A stretch of DNA of 63,560 nt from Pelagibacteraceae bacterium AG-390-A02 (GCA_003278165.1 QCGU01000004.1:1-63560), one strand, 5' to 3'. Positions 9,284 through 19,900 are shown, counted from the first letter of the stretch. Notes: generated by a model not told the origin, from the letters alone. Program-made: numbers and translations.

Positions 9284-11470
9284 CTAATATAAAGGCTGAT
9301 CTTTAAAAAAATCTTTCATTACTATTGGATTTTGTTCAAGTACATATCTGTACACATTATAATTTTCCAATACACGCTGAACATAGTTTCTAGTTTCTCT
9401 AAAATTAATTAGCTCAACCCAATCAACATAATTTATCTGTTTTTTTTGTGGATCCTTATTTAATTTTTTCCAATATTTGACTCTATTTGGACCAGCATTG
9501 TATGCAGCTATTGCAAATGGGTAAGCACCATCATATTGCTGGATCAAACCTGCGATATAATAAGATCCTAAATTGATGTTATACTCTGGATCGGTTGTTA
9601 ATCGAGATCTTTCATAAGGAAGCTTTGCTTGTTTAGCAACTAATTTTGCAGTGTACGGCATTAATTGCATTAAACCTTTTGCACCTGCATGACTATTTGC
9701 TTTTAAATCGAATTCACTTTCTTGTCTTATAATAGATAAAATTAATGCACTTTCAGGAATTTTTCTTCCATCAATGTATTTAGGTGTACTTATTAATGGA
9801 TAATTGTATTTATTATGAAATCTTTTTTGATAAGAAGCAATTTTTGATACTTGTATTGCAAAATCATATCTATTGATACTGGTAGCAAGCTCAGCGGCTA
9901 AAAGTTCACTACCTGCTAGAACATTATCATTAGCAAGATGTCTTAAAATGAATTTTGTATATTTGTCTTTATTTAACTCATGTAAAAGATGTGTGATTTT
10001 TACTAATTCTTTATTAAAAAAAGCTTTTCTATATTCATCTTCAACTACCATTGTTTTATCAAGTTCAAATTTTCCAGTAGGATTAATTTTTAAAAATGCT
10101 AGTTGTCCGTAATATGTAGTTAAATATTTTGTAGCCTCATTATACCATTTTTCCGATTGATCTTTATCTTTTAGTCTTTCATATGTTCTACCTAACCAGT
10201 ATGCACCCCTAGAAACACTTATTGGATAATTAACATTATTAAAAAAGCTTTTAAAATGGTCTTTTGCAAGAAGTGGATCATTTAAAAAACTTAGTGCTAT
10301 CCAACCACTCATCCATTCTGCTTCTGCAAATTCAGACCCTTCAGACATTCCATGATTGCTACTAATTTTATAAGCTAGTTCATATTGTTTTTTATAAATT
10401 AACTTTCGAGATATGATTTCTCTCTCTTTCCACCATTTTTCAGGTCTAACTAAATAATCTTTATCATTTCTTATTTTGAGCAAAATTTCAGTAGAAGACT
10501 CCAATCGTCCTTTTTTTCTTCTCCACTTTAATCGATCATAGTTTAATCCAGCATCGTTTTTAAATTTATTTGGAACATTTTTGATTGCTTGATCTACACC
10601 ATATCCCTTGGTCATCAAAATATGTCTTGCTGTATAGAGCAGTTCATAGTCTTTAGGTAAATATCTGATCAATCTTTTTAAATCCCAATGATCACTATTC
10701 CATGCTAGATGATCAGCTCTTTTAATATAGTCATTTGCATCAAGATACTTTTTATATTTTTTTCTGAAAAACTTTAATTCACTTTTTGATAAATCTGCAG
10801 AAATCCATCCATTTTTAATTAGACCAATTCCTTTTTCTTTATCACCTGACAATATATGACTTTCACCTAAAATCATCTTACCATATCCGCTTAAGGGCTC
10901 ATTTTTTGAAAACCAATTGATTATTTTTCTAGGAGAAACTTTTTCGGTTGAAAGTTTATGCTCAGCCAAATATCTTAATCTATCCATTCTAGGATAATCT
11001 GAATTTTCATTGATAAAGACTTGGTAATCAAAAAAAGACTCTTGATTTCCTGTTGTTAATAAATGTCTCCACTTTATAAAGTTATATATCGATCTATCTT
11101 TAGCTTTTTTTGATATTTTAATTGCAGAATTCCACTGACCTTTTTGCATTTCGCCAATAGCTTTTTTTGCAATCCCAAAATCTTTTTTATTATAAAATTT
11201 AGAAATTTTTACTGTTCCTGAATTGATTAACCCGCTTATAACTGGCTTTTTTTTAGGTAAAAGAAAACTAAGTTTAGTTTCTTTTTTAGTTACCTTTTTC
11301 TCAACTTTAACTTTTGACGGTTTTTTTAGAGGTTTGATTGTATTTAATATTATTTTTTTGTTCAATTCTTCAGAGGTTAGCGATGGTTTTTTTAAAGGAA
11401 CAATCTGTGCCCAACTGAAATTAAAGCTAATCAAGGAAGTTATTATTAAAAATAATAATTTTTTAATCAT
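9284..11470 (-). CDS. slt: Soluble lytic murein transglycosylase
   Basis: SLT domain ALILSIIRQESEFDLKANSHAGAKGLMQLMPYTAK...NLGSYYIAGL...AIAAYNAGP; N-terminal signal peptide. Confidence 0.9.
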   Translation of the reverse strand: MIKKLLFLIITSLISFNFSWAQIVPLKKPSLTSEELNKKIILNTIKPLKKPSKVKVEKKVTKKETKLSFLLPKKKPVISGLINSGTVKISKFYNKKDFGIAKKAIGEMQKGQWNSAIKISKKAKDRSIYNFIKWRHLLTTGNQESFFDYQVFINENSDYPRMDRLRYLAEHKLSTEKVSPRKIINWFSKNEPLSGYGKMILGESHILSGDKEKGIGLIKNGWISADLSKSELKFFRKKYKKYLDANDYIKRADHLAWNSDHWDLKRLIRYLPKDYELLYTARHILMTKGYGVDQAIKNVPNKFKNDAGLNYDRLKWRRKKGRLESSTEILLKIRNDKDYLVRPEKWWKEREIISRKLIYKKQYELAYKISSNHGMSEGSEFAEAEWMSGWIALSFLNDPLLAKDHFKSFFNNVNYPISVSRGAYWLGRTYERLKDKDQSEKWYNEATKYLTTYYGQLAFLKINPTGKFELDKTMVVEDEYRKAFFNKELVKITHLLHELNKDKYTKFILRHLANDNVLAGSELLAAELATSINRYDFAIQVSKIASYQKRFHNKYNYPLISTPKYIDGRKIPESALILSIIRQESEFDLKANSHAGAKGLMQLMPYTAKLVAKQAKLPYERSRLTTDPEYNINLGSYYIAGLIQQYDGAYPFAIAAYNAGPNRVKYWKKLNKDPQKKQINYVDWVELINFRETRNYVQRVLENYNVYRYVLEQNPIVMKDFFKDQPLY

Positions 11471-11513
11471 AATCTTTTGGTATATGAATCTTTAAACTAT
11501 GTTATAAGTATTT

Positions 11514-12389
11514 ATGTTCAAAGGATCAAATGTTGCTTTAATTACGCCGTTTAAAAACAATCTCTTAGATGAGGAGGCGTATATTAAATTAATACATTTT
11601 CATATTGAAAATGGAACTAGTGGGCTTGTACCTGCTGGTACAACAGGAGAATCCCCAACATTAAGTCATGATGAACATCAAAAAGTAATTGATCTCTGCA
11701 TAAAAGAAAGTAATGGAAAAATTCCAGTTATAGCTGGAACAGGTTCAAATTCTACTGAGGAAGCTATTTCTTTAACTTCACACGCTGAAAAGGCAGGTGC
11801 AAATGGTGCTCTAATCGTAACACCTTATTATAATAAACCTACTCAAGAAGGTTTGTACCAGCATTATAAAGCTATAAATGACAAATGCGGGATACCAATA
11901 ATAATTTACAATATACCAGGTAGATCAGTTATTGATATGAATGTTGATACAATGGCAAGACTGTTCGAGTTAAAAAATATAGTTGGTGTAAAAGATGCCA
12001 CTGGAGATTTGGATAGGGTTGATCAACAGTTATCAAAAATGGGTAAAGAATTTGTTCAATTGACTGGTAATGATGACAATGCGCTAGAATTTAATAAAAG
12101 AGGTGGAGTAGGTGCAATAAGTGTAACAGCAAACATAGCACCAAAACTTTGTTCAGATTTTCAAAAATTTTCTAAATCTGAAAATGATATTGGTGAAGCT
12201 GAAAAATTAGATAAAATTTTACAGCCAATTCATCATTCAATGTTTGTTGAAAGTAATCCTAGTCCAGTAAAATATGCAGCTAAATTATTAAATCTATGCG
12301 AAGATGATGTTAGATTACCTCTGGTAAAAGTTACCGAACAAACTAAGGAAATTGTTAAAAAGTCTCTTCAGTCAGCAAAATTGATTTAA
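11514..12389 (+). CDS. dapA: 4-hydroxy-tetrahydrodipicolinate synthase
   Basis: [16 protein letters not shown]...GTTGESPTL...IIYNIPGR...GVKDATGDL. Confidence 0.95.
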   Translation: MFKGSNVALITPFKNNLLDEEAYIKLIHFHIENGTSGLVPAGTTGESPTLSHDEHQKVIDLCIKESNGKIPVIAGTGSNSTEEAISLTSHAEKAGANGALIVTPYYNKPTQEGLYQHYKAINDKCGIPIIIYNIPGRSVIDMNVDTMARLFELKNIVGVKDATGDLDRVDQQLSKMGKEFVQLTGNDDNALEFNKRGGVGAISVTANIAPKLCSDFQKFSKSENDIGEAEKLDKILQPIHHSMFVESNPSPVKYAAKLLNLCEDDVRLPLVKVTEQTKEIVKKSLQSAKLI

Positions 12390-12859
12390 TGAACAAAAAA
12401 ACCAATTCTGGTTTAAAAATAATTTGTTTAAATAGGAAAGCTAGTTTTAATTATTTTTTTGAGGATATTTTAGAAGCAGGAATTGTTCTTAAAGGTTCTG
12501 AAATTAAATCAGTAAGAGATGGAAAAGTTAATATAGCAGACTCTTATGCAGTTGAAAAAAATGGAGAAATAATTTTAATTAATTCTCATATTTCACCTTA
12601 CAAACAAGCAAGTTATTCCAATCATAACCCAACCGATGAAAGAAAGTTGCTACTAAATAAAAGAGAAATAAACAAATTGATTGGAAAAATGCAAAGAGAT
12701 GGCTTTACTATTGTTCCAACAAAAATGTATTTTAAAAAAGGAAAGGCCAAAATTGAATTAGCAGTTGCTAAAGGAAAGAAGCAATACGATAAAAGAGCAA
12801 CAAAAAAGAGCAGAGACTGGAACCGTGAAAAGGCAAGATATATCAGAAAATCAAGCTAA
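12389..12859 (+). CDS. smpB: SsrA-binding protein
   Basis: [24 protein letters not shown]...[19 protein letters not shown]. Confidence 0.95.
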   Translation: MNKKTNSGLKIICLNRKASFNYFFEDILEAGIVLKGSEIKSVRDGKVNIADSYAVEKNGEIILINSHISPYKQASYSNHNPTDERKLLLNKREINKLIGKMQRDGFTIVPTKMYFKKGKAKIELAVAKGKKQYDKRATKKSRDWNREKARYIRKSS

Positions 12860-13343
12860 AATTGTTTACTTAGGTATTGGCTCTAATTTGGGTGATAGAA
12901 AAAAAAATATAGAAATTGCAAAATCTCATTTAAGCGAAAATAATTTGGATTTTTTATCTATCTCAAGTTTTTATGAAACACCTTCTTGGCCGGACCCCAA
13001 AAAACCTAAATTTTTAAATGTAGTTATCAAGGCAAAGTTTTGTTTTGATCCAGAAAGTCTCCTTAAAATATGTAAGAAAATTGAAATTTTATTAGGAAGA
13101 AAAAAAGGTAAAAAAAATGATCCACGTATTTGTGATATTGACATTATTGATTTTAATAAAAAGGTTTTAAAAGTAAAAAACAAATTAACTTTGCCTCATA
13201 AACTTATGCATAAAAGAAATTTTGTACTCATCCCTTTTTTTGAAATTCAAAAAGAATGGCATCATCCAATTATTAAAAAAGATCTTAAAAGCTTGATTTC
13301 TTCACTCTCTAAAGCAGACATTAGGTCTATTAAACAAATTTAA
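12825..13343 (+). CDS. folK: 2-amino-4-hydroxy-6-hydroxymethyldihydropteridine pyrophosphokinase; likely GTG start inside the smpB 3' end
   Basis: [19 protein letters not shown]...[13 protein letters not shown]...[16 protein letters not shown]; the ORF-track start at 12765 is too far upstream. Confidence 0.88.
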   Translation: MKRQDISENQAKIVYLGIGSNLGDRKKNIEIAKSHLSENNLDFLSISSFYETPSWPDPKKPKFLNVVIKAKFCFDPESLLKICKKIEILLGRKKGKKNDPRICDIDIIDFNKKVLKVKNKLTLPHKLMHKRNFVLIPFFEIQKEWHHPIIKKDLKSLISSLSKADIRSIKQI

Positions 13344-13363
13344 ATTAATGTTATAATAGGGTT

Positions 13364-15109
13364 ATGCTAAATTCTAATGAACTAATTAATAAAGTTAAAA
13401 ATTATAATAAATTTTTAAATCCTGAAAAATTAGATAAAGCTTATAATTTTGCTGTAAAGGCCCATAAGAGTCAAAAGAGAGCTTCCGGTGATCCCTACTC
13501 TGTACATCCAATTGAAGTTGCAAATATTTTAACAGAGTTAAAATTAGACAGTGCTACAATTGCCACTGGGTTATTGCATGACACTATTGAAGATACCTTT
13601 GCAACTTATGAAACAATAAAAGCTGAATTTGGTGATGAGGTTGCTGACTTAGTAGATGGTGTCACTAAAATATCTGTTTTTGAAAATACAGCTGGATCAA
13701 ATTCTAAAGTAGAAAATTTTAGAAAATTAATTTTAGCAACATCTAAAGATATTAGAGTTTTGTTAGTAAAAATTGCAGACAGATTGCACAACATGAGAAC
13801 GATTAAAGCAATTACTAAAGCGGAAAAAAGACAAAGGATTGCTCAAGAAACAATGGAAATTTATGCTCCATTGGCAGACAGAATGGGTATGCACAGAATA
13901 CGTGATGAGCTTGAAGATTTATCGTTTGAAATTTTAAATTACGATGCAAGAAAATTAATAAAAAAAAGACTTGATGAAATAAAATTAGATAGAAAAGATA
14001 TTTTTGAAGAACAATCATATGAACTCAGTGAAATATTGAATGATCACGAAATTAATGCTGAAATTTATGGAAGAGAAAAAACTCCATTTTCAATATGGAG
14101 AAAAGTTCAAAAAAAAAGAGTTTCATTAGAGCAGATAACAGACATCATTGGCTTTAGAATTATATTAGATACTATTGATGACTGTTATAAAACTCTTGGT
14201 ATATTTCATAAGAAATGGAACTGTATTCCTGGTAAATTTAAAGACTACATTTCTTCGCCCAAAATAAATGGATATAAGTCAATTCATACTTCAGTTATTG
14301 GTTCAAATAAAAAGCCTATAGAGATTCAAATTAGAACTAAAGAAATGCATGACTTTGCACAAAGAGGTGTTGCATCTCATTGGCAATATAAATCTTCTGA
14401 AAAATTTAATTCATTAAGTTGGAAAGAGTATGATTGGTTAAAAGATTTAGTGGAGATTATCGAAAAAAATGAAAATCCTGAGGATTCTTATGAATATACA
14501 AAGCTTCAAATGTTTCAGGAAAATGTTTTTTGCTTCACACCAAAAGGATCTGTTATTAAATTACCAAAAGATGCAACAGCAATCGATTTTGCTTATGCCG
14601 TTCACACAAAAATTGGTAATTCTGCAATAGGATGTGAAGTAAATGGAAATAACAGTGAGTTGCAAACAATATTAAGAAATGGTGATAGGGTTAACATTCT
14701 CACATCTAAAAATAGTTCACCATCTTTGCATTGGATACCTTCTACCAAAACAGGTAAAGCAAGAGCTGCTATTAGAAGATATTGGCATGATAAAGGTGAA
14801 CAAAAAGAGGAAAAAACAAAAAAATATAACACTACACTTTGGATTTCATTGCCTGATAAACCTGGTCAACTTGGCGATATAAGTTCTTTAATTGGAAGTC
14901 ATAAACTTAACATTTCTAATTTAGAGATGGCGGGTAAAAATCCAAACTATATTAATTTTAAATTTAGATTAATAATTAGAAATCTTAAGAATTTTACAAA
15001 TTTTATTGCAGAGCTAAAGCAAAAAGGTATAAAATTTAAAATAATTAGACACGAAGAAAAAAGAAATGCTTTCACTCAAAAAATCCTTAAATATTTTAAA
15101 AAAGACTGA
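13364..15109 (+). CDS. RelA/SpoT homolog (bifunctional RSH (p)ppGpp synthetase/hydrolase)
   Basis: HDTIEDT hydrolase motif, synthetase region (GREKTPFSIWRK...INGYKSIHTSV), TGS and C-terminal ACT-like segment; compact at 581 aa. Confidence 0.92.
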   Translation: MLNSNELINKVKNYNKFLNPEKLDKAYNFAVKAHKSQKRASGDPYSVHPIEVANILTELKLDSATIATGLLHDTIEDTFATYETIKAEFGDEVADLVDGVTKISVFENTAGSNSKVENFRKLILATSKDIRVLLVKIADRLHNMRTIKAITKAEKRQRIAQETMEIYAPLADRMGMHRIRDELEDLSFEILNYDARKLIKKRLDEIKLDRKDIFEEQSYELSEILNDHEINAEIYGREKTPFSIWRKVQKKRVSLEQITDIIGFRIILDTIDDCYKTLGIFHKKWNCIPGKFKDYISSPKINGYKSIHTSVIGSNKKPIEIQIRTKEMHDFAQRGVASHWQYKSSEKFNSLSWKEYDWLKDLVEIIEKNENPEDSYEYTKLQMFQENVFCFTPKGSVIKLPKDATAIDFAYAVHTKIGNSAIGCEVNGNNSELQTILRNGDRVNILTSKNSSPSLHWIPSTKTGKARAAIRRYWHDKGEQKEEKTKKYNTTLWISLPDKPGQLGDISSLIGSHKLNISNLEMAGKNPNYINFKFRLIIRNLKNFTNFIAELKQKGIKFKIIRHEEKRNAFTQKILKYFKKD

Positions 15110-15653
15110 TGCGTTATTAGAAGGACATTTTGTTTTATCTTCAGGGTTACATTCTCCAAAGTATATTCAATGCGCTAAACTTTTAAGCTTTCCTAATTTA
15201 GCTGACAAAATTTGTAAATCGTTAGCAAATAAAATTAAAAAAAATTTTAAAAAAATAGATTTAATACTTGCTCCTGCAATGGGTGGTGTAATCATAGGTT
15301 ATGAAATTGGTAAAATTTTAAAAAAAGAAACAATTTTTTGCGAAAGGGTGAATGGAAAATTTACTCTCAGAAGAGGCTTTAGTATAAAAAAGGGAGCAAG
15401 AGTTTTAATTATAGAAGATGTGATTACGACTGGTAAATCCAGTTTGGAATGTGTGAAACTTATTAAAAAATCAAATGCAAAACTTGTTGGATTTGCCTCT
15501 ATAATTGACAGGTCATCAAAAAAATCTTTGAAAATAAAAAATAAAATTATTTCTCATTTAAAAATAGATGTACCTAGCTACAATCTAAAAAATATACCTA
15601 AATCTCTAAAATCAATTCCCATTACCACACCAGGAAGTAGATTTATTAAGTGA
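15066..15653 (+). CDS. pyrE: Orotate phosphoribosyltransferase
   Basis: LLEGHFVLSSGLHSPKYIQCA; PRPP motif VLIIEDVITTGKSS. Confidence 0.92.
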   Translation: MLSLKKSLNILKKTDALLEGHFVLSSGLHSPKYIQCAKLLSFPNLADKICKSLANKIKKNFKKIDLILAPAMGGVIIGYEIGKILKKETIFCERVNGKFTLRRGFSIKKGARVLIIEDVITTGKSSLECVKLIKKSNAKLVGFASIIDRSSKKSLKIKNKIISHLKIDVPSYNLKNIPKSLKSIPITTPGSRFIK

Positions 15654-16369
15654 AAAGACTAGGGGTAAATATAGATCATATTGCAACACTGCGTAATGCA
15701 CGTGGTGAAAAACATCCCAATCCAGTTTTTGCAGCAAAAGAAGTTATAAAATTTGGCGCTAACTCTGTAACTATTCATTTGAGAGAAGATAGAAGACACA
15801 TAAATGATTTAGATACCAAAGAGATTTGTGCTTTAAATAAAGTATTAGTTAATCTTGAAGTCTCAATGAATAGTGAAATAATTAAAAAAGCTTTAAGATA
15901 TAAACCAAATTATATTTGTATTGTTCCAGAAAATAGAAAAGAAATAACTACCGAAGGAGGTTTAAATCTAAAAGATAATTATAAAAAATTAAAAGAAATA
16001 ATTTATAAATTTAAAAAATCTAATATTAGAACTAGTTTATTTATCAACCCTAATTTAAATGATATTAAACTCTCAAAAAAATTAAATGTGGATTGTGTTG
16101 AAATTCATACTGGAAAACTAGCTAATTATGTTAAATCGTATAAAAATTTTTCGAGCGAATTAAATAGAATTAAAAAATGCTCAAAACTTGCATCTAAACT
16201 AAATATAGAAGTACATGCAGGACATGGTTTGGATTACAAAACGACTAAAGTCTTAACAAAAATTAAAGAAATTGAGGAATTCAACATAGGACATTTTATT
16301 ATTGGAGAGTCGATATTTTATGGTCTACCCAAAGTAATTAAAGATTTTAAAAAAATTATTAAAAATTAA
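15650..16369 (+). CDS. pdxJ: Pyridoxine 5'-phosphate synthase
   Basis: LGVNIDHIATLRNARGEKHPNP...IHLREDRRHI...VHAGHGLDYKT. Confidence 0.95.
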   Translation: MKRLGVNIDHIATLRNARGEKHPNPVFAAKEVIKFGANSVTIHLREDRRHINDLDTKEICALNKVLVNLEVSMNSEIIKKALRYKPNYICIVPENRKEITTEGGLNLKDNYKKLKEIIYKFKKSNIRTSLFINPNLNDIKLSKKLNVDCVEIHTGKLANYVKSYKNFSSELNRIKKCSKLASKLNIEVHAGHGLDYKTTKVLTKIKEIEEFNIGHFIIGESIFYGLPKVIKDFKKIIKN

Positions 16370-16752
16370 TGAAAATTTTAGGTATTGGAGTTGATATAAT
16401 TGAAAATAAAAGAATTAAAGAGGCTATAAAAAATAAATCTTTTATTAATCGAGTTTATAGTGTTAGAGAACAAAGACAATCAAACTTAATAAAGAATAAA
16501 GTGGCTTTTTTTTCAAAAAGATTTGCAGCGAAAGAAGCATTTTCAAAAGCTTTGGGAACCGGATTTAGAATGAAATTGAACTTTAAAGATATAGAAGTAG
16601 TTAATGATAAAATGGGCAGACCTAACTATGTTAAAAACAAAAAAATCACCAAAATGATCCAAAATAAATTTAAAATTAAAAAATATAATTGTTTTCTATC
16701 CATTTCCGATGAGAAAAAATATTCAACAGCATTTGCTATTATTCAATCATAA
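16369..16752 (+). CDS. acpS: Holo-[acyl-carrier-protein] synthase
   Basis: ILGIGVDIIENKRI...RFAAKEAFSKALGTGF. Confidence 0.93.
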   Translation: MKILGIGVDIIENKRIKEAIKNKSFINRVYSVREQRQSNLIKNKVAFFSKRFAAKEAFSKALGTGFRMKLNFKDIEVVNDKMGRPNYVKNKKITKMIQNKFKIKKYNCFLSISDEKKYSTAFAIIQS

Positions 16753-17489
16753 TGAAACTAGATAAAAACTTTTTTTTAGAAAATATAAAAACTTTATTTT
16801 ATGCTTTGATAATTGCAGTAATAATTAGATCACTTTTAGTGCAACCTTTTTACATACCTTCTTCTTCGATGGAACCCACATTACTTGTAGGTGACAGACT
16901 GTTTGTAACAAAATATTCATATGGATATAGCAAACATTCTTTCCCTTTTAGCCCACCAATACTAAGTAAAAGAATAATGTTTAAAAGTCCTGAAAGAGGG
17001 GATGTAATTGTTTTTAAAACACCAGTTGACAATAGAACAGATTATATAAAACGTTTAATTGGGCTACCAGGAGATAAAATTCAGTTTATTGATGCCAACC
17101 TATACGTAAATAGTAGTGAAATATTTAAATCTAAAATCCCACTTAAAACAAAAATTTATTGTGGTGACACAACAATAGATGTCTTAAAGTTTGAGGAAAA
17201 ATTACCTAATGGTAAAAAATTTCATACAGTTTATTTAAAAAATTATACCTATCAAAACTCAGATGTTTTCACAGTTCCAGATGATCATTATTTTTTTTTA
17301 GGTGATAATAGAGATTGTTCTAAAGATAGCAGATTTCTATCAAGTGTTGGTTATGTTCACAAAGATAACTTAGTTGGTAAGGCTCAATTTATTTTTTTTT
17401 CATCAGATAAAAAAATTGGAAGTTTCATTGAATTTTGGAAATGGCATAAATCTATAAGATTTAAAAGAACCTTTAATGTTATTAATTAA
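16752..17489 (+). CDS. lepB: Signal peptidase I
   Basis: IPSSSMEPTLLVGDRLFVTK...DYIKRLIGLPGDKI...FFLGDNRDCSKDSR. Confidence 0.95.
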   Translation: MKLDKNFFLENIKTLFYALIIAVIIRSLLVQPFYIPSSSMEPTLLVGDRLFVTKYSYGYSKHSFPFSPPILSKRIMFKSPERGDVIVFKTPVDNRTDYIKRLIGLPGDKIQFIDANLYVNSSEIFKSKIPLKTKIYCGDTTIDVLKFEEKLPNGKKFHTVYLKNYTYQNSDVFTVPDDHYFFLGDNRDCSKDSRFLSSVGYVHKDNLVGKAQFIFFSSDKKIGSFIEFWKWHKSIRFKRTFNVIN

Positions 17490-18160
17490 TGAAAATAAAG
17501 TATCAAGAATTAGAAAAAAAAATAAATATAGTTTTTAAAAACAAAAATTTATTAAACCAATCTCTTACTCATAAAAGTTTTAATTCCTCTAAAAATAATG
17601 AGAAAATTGAATTTTTAGGTGATCGTGTGCTAGGACTGGTCATGGCAAAAAAATTATTAGAAATTTATCCCAATGAAAAAGAAGGAATACTTGATAAGAA
17701 GTTTGCTTCACTTGTTAATAGAAAATCTTGTCTTGAAATTGCAAAATCAATTAATTTAGAAAAATATATTAAAACTTTTAATCCTAAAAATAAAAAAATC
17801 AAAATAGAGGATAAAATTATTGCAGACAGTTGTGAAGCTTTAATAGGAGCAATTTATCTCGACAAAGGTTTTAATATTGTTGAAAAATTTATTTTAAAAC
17901 AGTGGGAAGCAAAAATTAGCGATAGCGTTGTTACCGAAATTGATGCTAAAACTAAGTTACAAGAACAAACATTAAAAAAATTTAAAAGTCTTCCTAAATA
18001 TAAATTAATCTCAAATACTGGACCACGACATAAACCTGTATTTAAAGTGGGAGTAAAATTACCTAATACAAAATACTTTATTGGCATTGGTAATTCCAAA
18101 AAAAATGCCGAACAAAGTGCTGCTACAGAGTGCTTAAATAGTTTCAATAAAATAATATGA
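17489..18160 (+). CDS. rnc: Ribonuclease III
   Basis: NEKIEFLGDRVLGLVMA; C-terminal dsRBD. Confidence 0.93.
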   Translation: MKIKYQELEKKINIVFKNKNLLNQSLTHKSFNSSKNNEKIEFLGDRVLGLVMAKKLLEIYPNEKEGILDKKFASLVNRKSCLEIAKSINLEKYIKTFNPKNKKIKIEDKIIADSCEALIGAIYLDKGFNIVEKFILKQWEAKISDSVVTEIDAKTKLQEQTLKKFKSLPKYKLISNTGPRHKPVFKVGVKLPNTKYFIGIGNSKKNAEQSAATECLNSFNKII

Positions 18161-18837
18161 ATTGGTCTGATGAAGGTTTTTTGTTAAGTAAAAATAAATA
18201 TAACGAAAACTCTTTGATTGTAGAAATTTTTACCAAAGAAAAAGGTAAAGTATCAGGTATCATATTTGGTGGCACATCAAAAAAAATTAAAAATTATTTG
18301 CAAATAGGAAATAAATTGCATGTTAATTACAATTCAAAAAATGAAAATAGAATTGGCTACTTTAAAGTTGAAATTTTAAGCGCTTACAGCCCTTTGTATT
18401 TTGATGATAAGCAAAAATTATCATGTTTAACTTCTGCAATGAATTTGATTAAAATTTTAACAGCAGATGCACAATCAAATGAAAAAGTTTTTTTCATAAT
18501 TCAGAATTTTTTTTTAATTTTACAAAATAAAAATTGGTTAAAAAAATATATTTTTTGGGAATTAGAATTACTCAAAATATTAGGTTATGATCTAGAACTA
18601 GAAAACATAGTAGAGAAAGATACTGAAAATAACGAAACTGTTTATTATGTTTCATCATCCAATGAAAAAAAATATGTTCCAAACTTTCTTATTGAAAAAG
18701 ATAAAGATGTTGAAGACATTAAAATTTTATTAAAAGGTTTGAAATTAGTTAATGATTATCTTGATAAAACAATTTTAAAACCAAATAATATTAATTTTCC
18801 AAATAATAGATTGTTATTTCTTAATACTTTAAGGTGA
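18157..18837 (+). CDS. recO: DNA repair protein RecO
   Basis: DEGFLLSKNKYNENSLIVEIFTKEKGKVSGIIFGGTSKK; starts in the rnc stop (ATGA overlap). Confidence 0.87.
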   Translation: MNWSDEGFLLSKNKYNENSLIVEIFTKEKGKVSGIIFGGTSKKIKNYLQIGNKLHVNYNSKNENRIGYFKVEILSAYSPLYFDDKQKLSCLTSAMNLIKILTADAQSNEKVFFIIQNFFLILQNKNWLKKYIFWELELLKILGYDLELENIVEKDTENNETVYYVSSSNEKKYVPNFLIEKDKDVEDIKILLKGLKLVNDYLDKTILKPNNINFPNNRLLFLNTLR

Positions 18838-19827
18838 TTACTTTATTATTTTGTCAATTCGATCAGCGTAATAACTTACTATCGCATTTGCACCAGCTCT
18901 TTTGAAAGCTACTAAACTTTCATATACTGCATCTCTATTCACAAGGTTTTTGTTTATTGCGTTTTCCATTAAACTATACTCACCTGATACTTGATAAGCA
19001 AAAACTGGAATTTTAAATTTTTCTTTAATTGATTTAATTATATCCAAATATGGCATTCCAGGTTTAACCATAATCATATCAGCGCCTTCTTTTATATCTA
19101 AAGCAACTTCTCTTAACGATTCATCAGAGTTTCTGAAATCCATTTGATATGTTTTTTTATCTCCTTTTAATGAGCTTTTTGAACCCACAGCATCTCTAAA
19201 GGGACCATAAAAGCTTGATGCATATTTTGCTGCATAGGATAAAATTTGAATATCTTGGAATTTATTTTTATCTAAAGCTTTTCTTATTTTTCCTATTCTA
19301 CCATCCATCATGTCTGAAGGAGCTAGAACATCACAGCCCATTTCTGCCTGAAGTAATGATTGATTAACCAAAACATTAATTGTTTCGTCATTTAATATAG
19401 TGTTAGATTTGATTAAACCATCATGACCATGTGATGTGTAAGGATCTAATGCAACATCACACATTATGCCAATTTTGTTTTTGTATCTTTTTTTGACTTC
19501 TTGTAACGCTTTACATACTAAATTATTTTCATTGAGTGATTCTGTTCCCAATTCATCTTTTTTTGAATTTTTAGTTTTAGGGAAAAGAGCTATCATTGGT
19601 ATTCCTAATTTTAATGCTTTATCCACAATTTGACTCAATCGGTTAATTGTATACCTGTAAACGCCCGGCATTGATGAAATCTCTTGTCTTTTATTTGACC
19701 CTTCAATTAAAAAAATAGGAAGAATAAAGTCATTTGGACTTAAGGTATTTTCTTGAATTAGTTTTCTTGACCAAGATTCTTTTCTACTTCTTCTAAGTCT
19801 AAGACTAGGATATTTACCAATAATCAT
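18838..19827 (-). CDS. hemB: Delta-aminolevulinic acid dehydratase (porphobilinogen synthase)
   Basis: RLRRSRKESWSRKLIQENTLSPNDFILPIFL...DVALDPYTSHGHDG...MVKPGMPYLDI. Confidence 0.95.
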   Translation of the reverse strand: MIIGKYPSLRLRRSRKESWSRKLIQENTLSPNDFILPIFLIEGSNKRQEISSMPGVYRYTINRLSQIVDKALKLGIPMIALFPKTKNSKKDELGTESLNENNLVCKALQEVKKRYKNKIGIMCDVALDPYTSHGHDGLIKSNTILNDETINVLVNQSLLQAEMGCDVLAPSDMMDGRIGKIRKALDKNKFQDIQILSYAAKYASSFYGPFRDAVGSKSSLKGDKKTYQMDFRNSDESLREVALDIKEGADMIMVKPGMPYLDIIKSIKEKFKIPVFAYQVSGEYSLMENAINKNLVNRDAVYESLVAFKRAGANAIVSYYADRIDKIIK

Positions 19828-19900
19828 ATTTTAATTTACTTTTAAATTGCGACAAATGTAATATACACATATACAAAAAAAAGGGTACAAAGCAATCACG

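Noticed and set aside
12765-12824. ORF-track N-terminal extension of folK (also ribD, rpsI, argC, SDR, ACP and the 47307 methyltransferase)
   Set aside because: The extension overlaps upstream coding sequence and does not align with family N-termini; internal starts were used instead.
13815-14018. Antisense ORFs inside the RSH gene (13606-13794, 13815-14018, 14602-14832) and overlapping 14679-14882
   Set aside because: Out-of-frame shadows of a strongly conserved coding sequence.
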